NCBI RefSeq assembly: GCF_030867145.1
Contig: NC_134454.1
Span: forward strand, 53,981,830 to 54,045,829
Source of the DNA: Opisthocomus hoazin
Taxonomy: Eukaryota; Chordata; Aves; Opisthocomiformes; Opisthocomidae
Length of the DNA: 64,000 bases
Direction of reading: 5' to 3'
Each line of letters begins with the position of its first letter. Positions within the stretch are counted from its first letter, which is position 1. A program made the position numbers and the translations under genes. Under the pieces are notes generated by a model that was given only the letters and a program-made list of their open reading frames with translations, did no database searches and had not been told where the DNA came from. Below, piece by piece: positions 1 through 64,000 of this stretch.

Positions 1-1842
1 TAAATCTGATCACTATGTGAGTCAGGAGACCTTCAGAAACTAATAAAATGGAGTGCGCAATTCACCTGTGTCATAGCAAATGTTCACCGAGAGACCACAT
101 TCAGACTGCATTTATGACCTTAATTCTTTTATTTACCCATCTTTCTGAATGCTACCTTTGCATCTTTGATATTCATGTAATATCATTTTTGTTGGTAAGA
201 TTTATAAATGAGCCCTCGATGCATGTCCCTTTCCTTTTTGTATACCCAGTCAAGTATTTCCAATGTGGCTAATAAACGGAAGTGAGGTATTATTAATCTA
301 AATTCCTGATGAGGGCTTATACAATTCCACCAAGACTATGGTCCTGATTTGACTGCAACTGTGAAACATCTCCTTACAATGTTTTCACTGCTTTTTTTTG
401 TACATACTTGCAGAATCATGAACTTGAATGTCATGCTCTAACTCCTCCCAAGATACTGTTCTTTCTGTTATTAAAGAAGTACAGAAGTATACCAACTGAA
501 TTTTTAGAACATGATTATTCTTTTTCTGAGATCTTAAAACCATGGCTTATTAGACATGGTCTAACTATAGGTTTTCAGAAACAATTTGAATGTTTTCTAG
601 CTTCTTTTTTTTTCATTAGAAGCCTTTCCCAAGTATGTAAAAGCTCAGGAGCTAGGGTATTCTACAATGAGTAACACAATAATGCAGTAAAGAAAATAAT
701 AATTGTTCAGAAAACATGTTTTACTGACAAAGATGTAAGACCTCTTGTAGTTGTATATGTAGAATTAATTTCTTTGGGAATATTTGAAACATAGGATGTT
801 AATGTTGTAACAGATACAGGACTAAACACCAGGTTGTGTTTTGTCTGTAACTGAATTTCAAGTCAGTCCAAACAGGGCCTACAAACATTTTCAATATTTC
901 AAAGAAAACCCTGATGTTAAAATTTGAAAATGAAAAGATAACGTAGGCAGCATCACTGGGAAACTTCCAGATAAACTTGCTTCAGACATCTGAATGACAG
1001 CTCAAAAGAAAAACAAATGGCTTTCATAGTCAAGTGGATAAGAAGATCCAGAAACCACTCAGGAGCATCTGAATATGTCAGATAATCTGCAGATTCTTAC
1101 CCCTTTTTTCAAACCGGGTCACACTGAAAGAATTCCGGATGATGAATATGGGGGAGGTTATTAAGGAATTATCTAGTTAAATACAGACTAAGGATTGTAT
1201 TTTATGTTGTTTTATTTGTAAAATGTTGTTTTATTTGAAGCAAGTTGTTTCAAAACTTTTACTTCCAAGCCTAACCTCTCTTGTTAATTAAATTTTTGCA
1301 TTTTTTCACCATTAAGCTTGTCTGGTGGTATAGGTACAAGGTGAATCAGGGTAGAACTGGTAAACTAAGGATGTAATAACTGCATGAAGGCAGAAGTAAG
1401 GAGTCTTAATAGAACTGCAAGGAGATGCAAATATGAATTTGCAGATATATCAGCTTCTGTCTCCATTTGTTAAGCTGTTTTAAATCAGTGCCAAGCAGTT
1501 AAAACTGTGCAATTTAAATATATCTAAGGTAAAAGCTGTCTTTCATGAGAAAAAAAAAAATCCATGTAACGTCCTTGACATGCTGAAGTGTATACAGCAT
1601 CAGAGTGTGCCTGTGTGGACAGTGTGCAACATCCTTGCTCAGTAAGGCACTTGGGCATTTAAACATTAGTGTTAGTCGTAAGTAAGTAAATTGCAGGAGA
1701 GGTGGGTTTTTTCAGTAATAATAATAAAGAAGGTGAACAACTTCTTCCATTCTTTTGACCCTAGTATGCCAACCCTAAATAGTAAACTAAACATTCATGA
1801 AAGATTAATCCCTTAGGAAATTAGTATCTTCTTATATTTCAG
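1..1842. other. Upstream non-coding sequence / probable 5' intron
   Basis: AT-rich sequence with no convincing exon, CpG-rich promoter or repeat. The short ORFs here are T-rich and show no domain character. Because 1825-1842 looks like a splice acceptor (pyrimidine-rich, ending ag), at least part of this stretch is probably intron between a 5'-UTR exon and exon 1. The UTR exon itself could not be located. Confidence 0.5.
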
Positions 1843-1983
1843 CCAGTGAAACTTCACCAGCGCCATCCGTTCAGTGACAGACAGGATGATGTTGATGTGG
1901 TACACTTCATCTTAAACCACTCAACCTTCAGACAGTCTCTTATATATGTAGCAGCTGGAGCAGCCCTGCAAAATACAGTTACG

Positions 1984-64000
<62,017 letters not shown>

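Noticed and set aside
1..1842. TMC2 promoter or an upstream neighbouring gene
   Set aside because: No CpG-rich stretch, no exon chain and no recognisable protein. The short ORFs at 48-272 and 408-674 are low-complexity, T-rich and without splice-consistent partners.

Overview
The window is vertebrate, almost certainly avian, nuclear DNA. It is AT-rich and intron-dominated. Its only recognisable interspersed repeats are CR1 LINEs, several ending in the octamer-type 3' terminus (attctgtgattctgtg / attctatgattctatg) typical of bird CR1. I see no mammalian SINEs and no bacterial-style gene packing.

One protein-coding gene spans nearly the whole window on the + strand: the hair-cell mechanotransduction channel gene TMC2 (transmembrane channel-like 2). 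I could place sixteen coding exons between 1984 and 63518. Their splice phases join without a break into an open frame of 751 complete codons plus two bases. The reading starts at a methionine in exon 1 (MSRHEKP...), runs through a very charged cytoplasmic N-terminus (exons 2-4), then TM1 to about TM9, and leaves the window after ...SFDCGPFS. The last exons, which should carry the final membrane segment and the cytoplasmic tail, lie beyond 64000. The residues known from TMC1 work to line the ion-conduction pathway are all present. The 5'-UTR exon and promoter probably lie upstream of exon 1, because exon 1 is preceded by a good splice acceptor.

Layout: 1-1842, upstream non-coding sequence; exon 1 at 1.9 kb; an 8.25-kb intron; exons 2 and 3 (10.3-10.8 kb), which encode acidic and basic charge blocks; exon 4 at 16.4 kb; a 13.5-kb intron holding three CR1 copies (17.7-20.0 kb +, 25.2-26.2 kb -, 29.0-29.3 kb -); exons 5-10 (30.0-46.5 kb), covering the conserved cytoplasmic lead-in, TM1, TM2 and the loop after TM2; exon 11 at 48.5 kb (TM3); a 7.4-kb intron with two sense CR1 copies; exons 12-14 (56.1-58.1 kb; TM4-TM6 and the TMC signature); exons 15-16 (62.0-63.5 kb; TM7-TM9).

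I found no evidence of a new multi-gene system. The most interesting points are inside TMC2: a GC-AG intron after exon 12, weak donors after exons 11 and 16 whose read-through would give truncated channels, a sequence that mixes TMC1-like and TMC2-like residues, a long alternating charge-block N-terminus, and an upstream ORF in exon 1. Outside it are a CR1 copy that still shows both ORF1 esterase and ORF2 endonuclease homology around an internal deletion, a 67-bp tandem duplication, and a 143-codon antisense ORF with a signal-peptide-like start that may be chance. All family assignments come from reading the translation and recalling family members; no database search was run.
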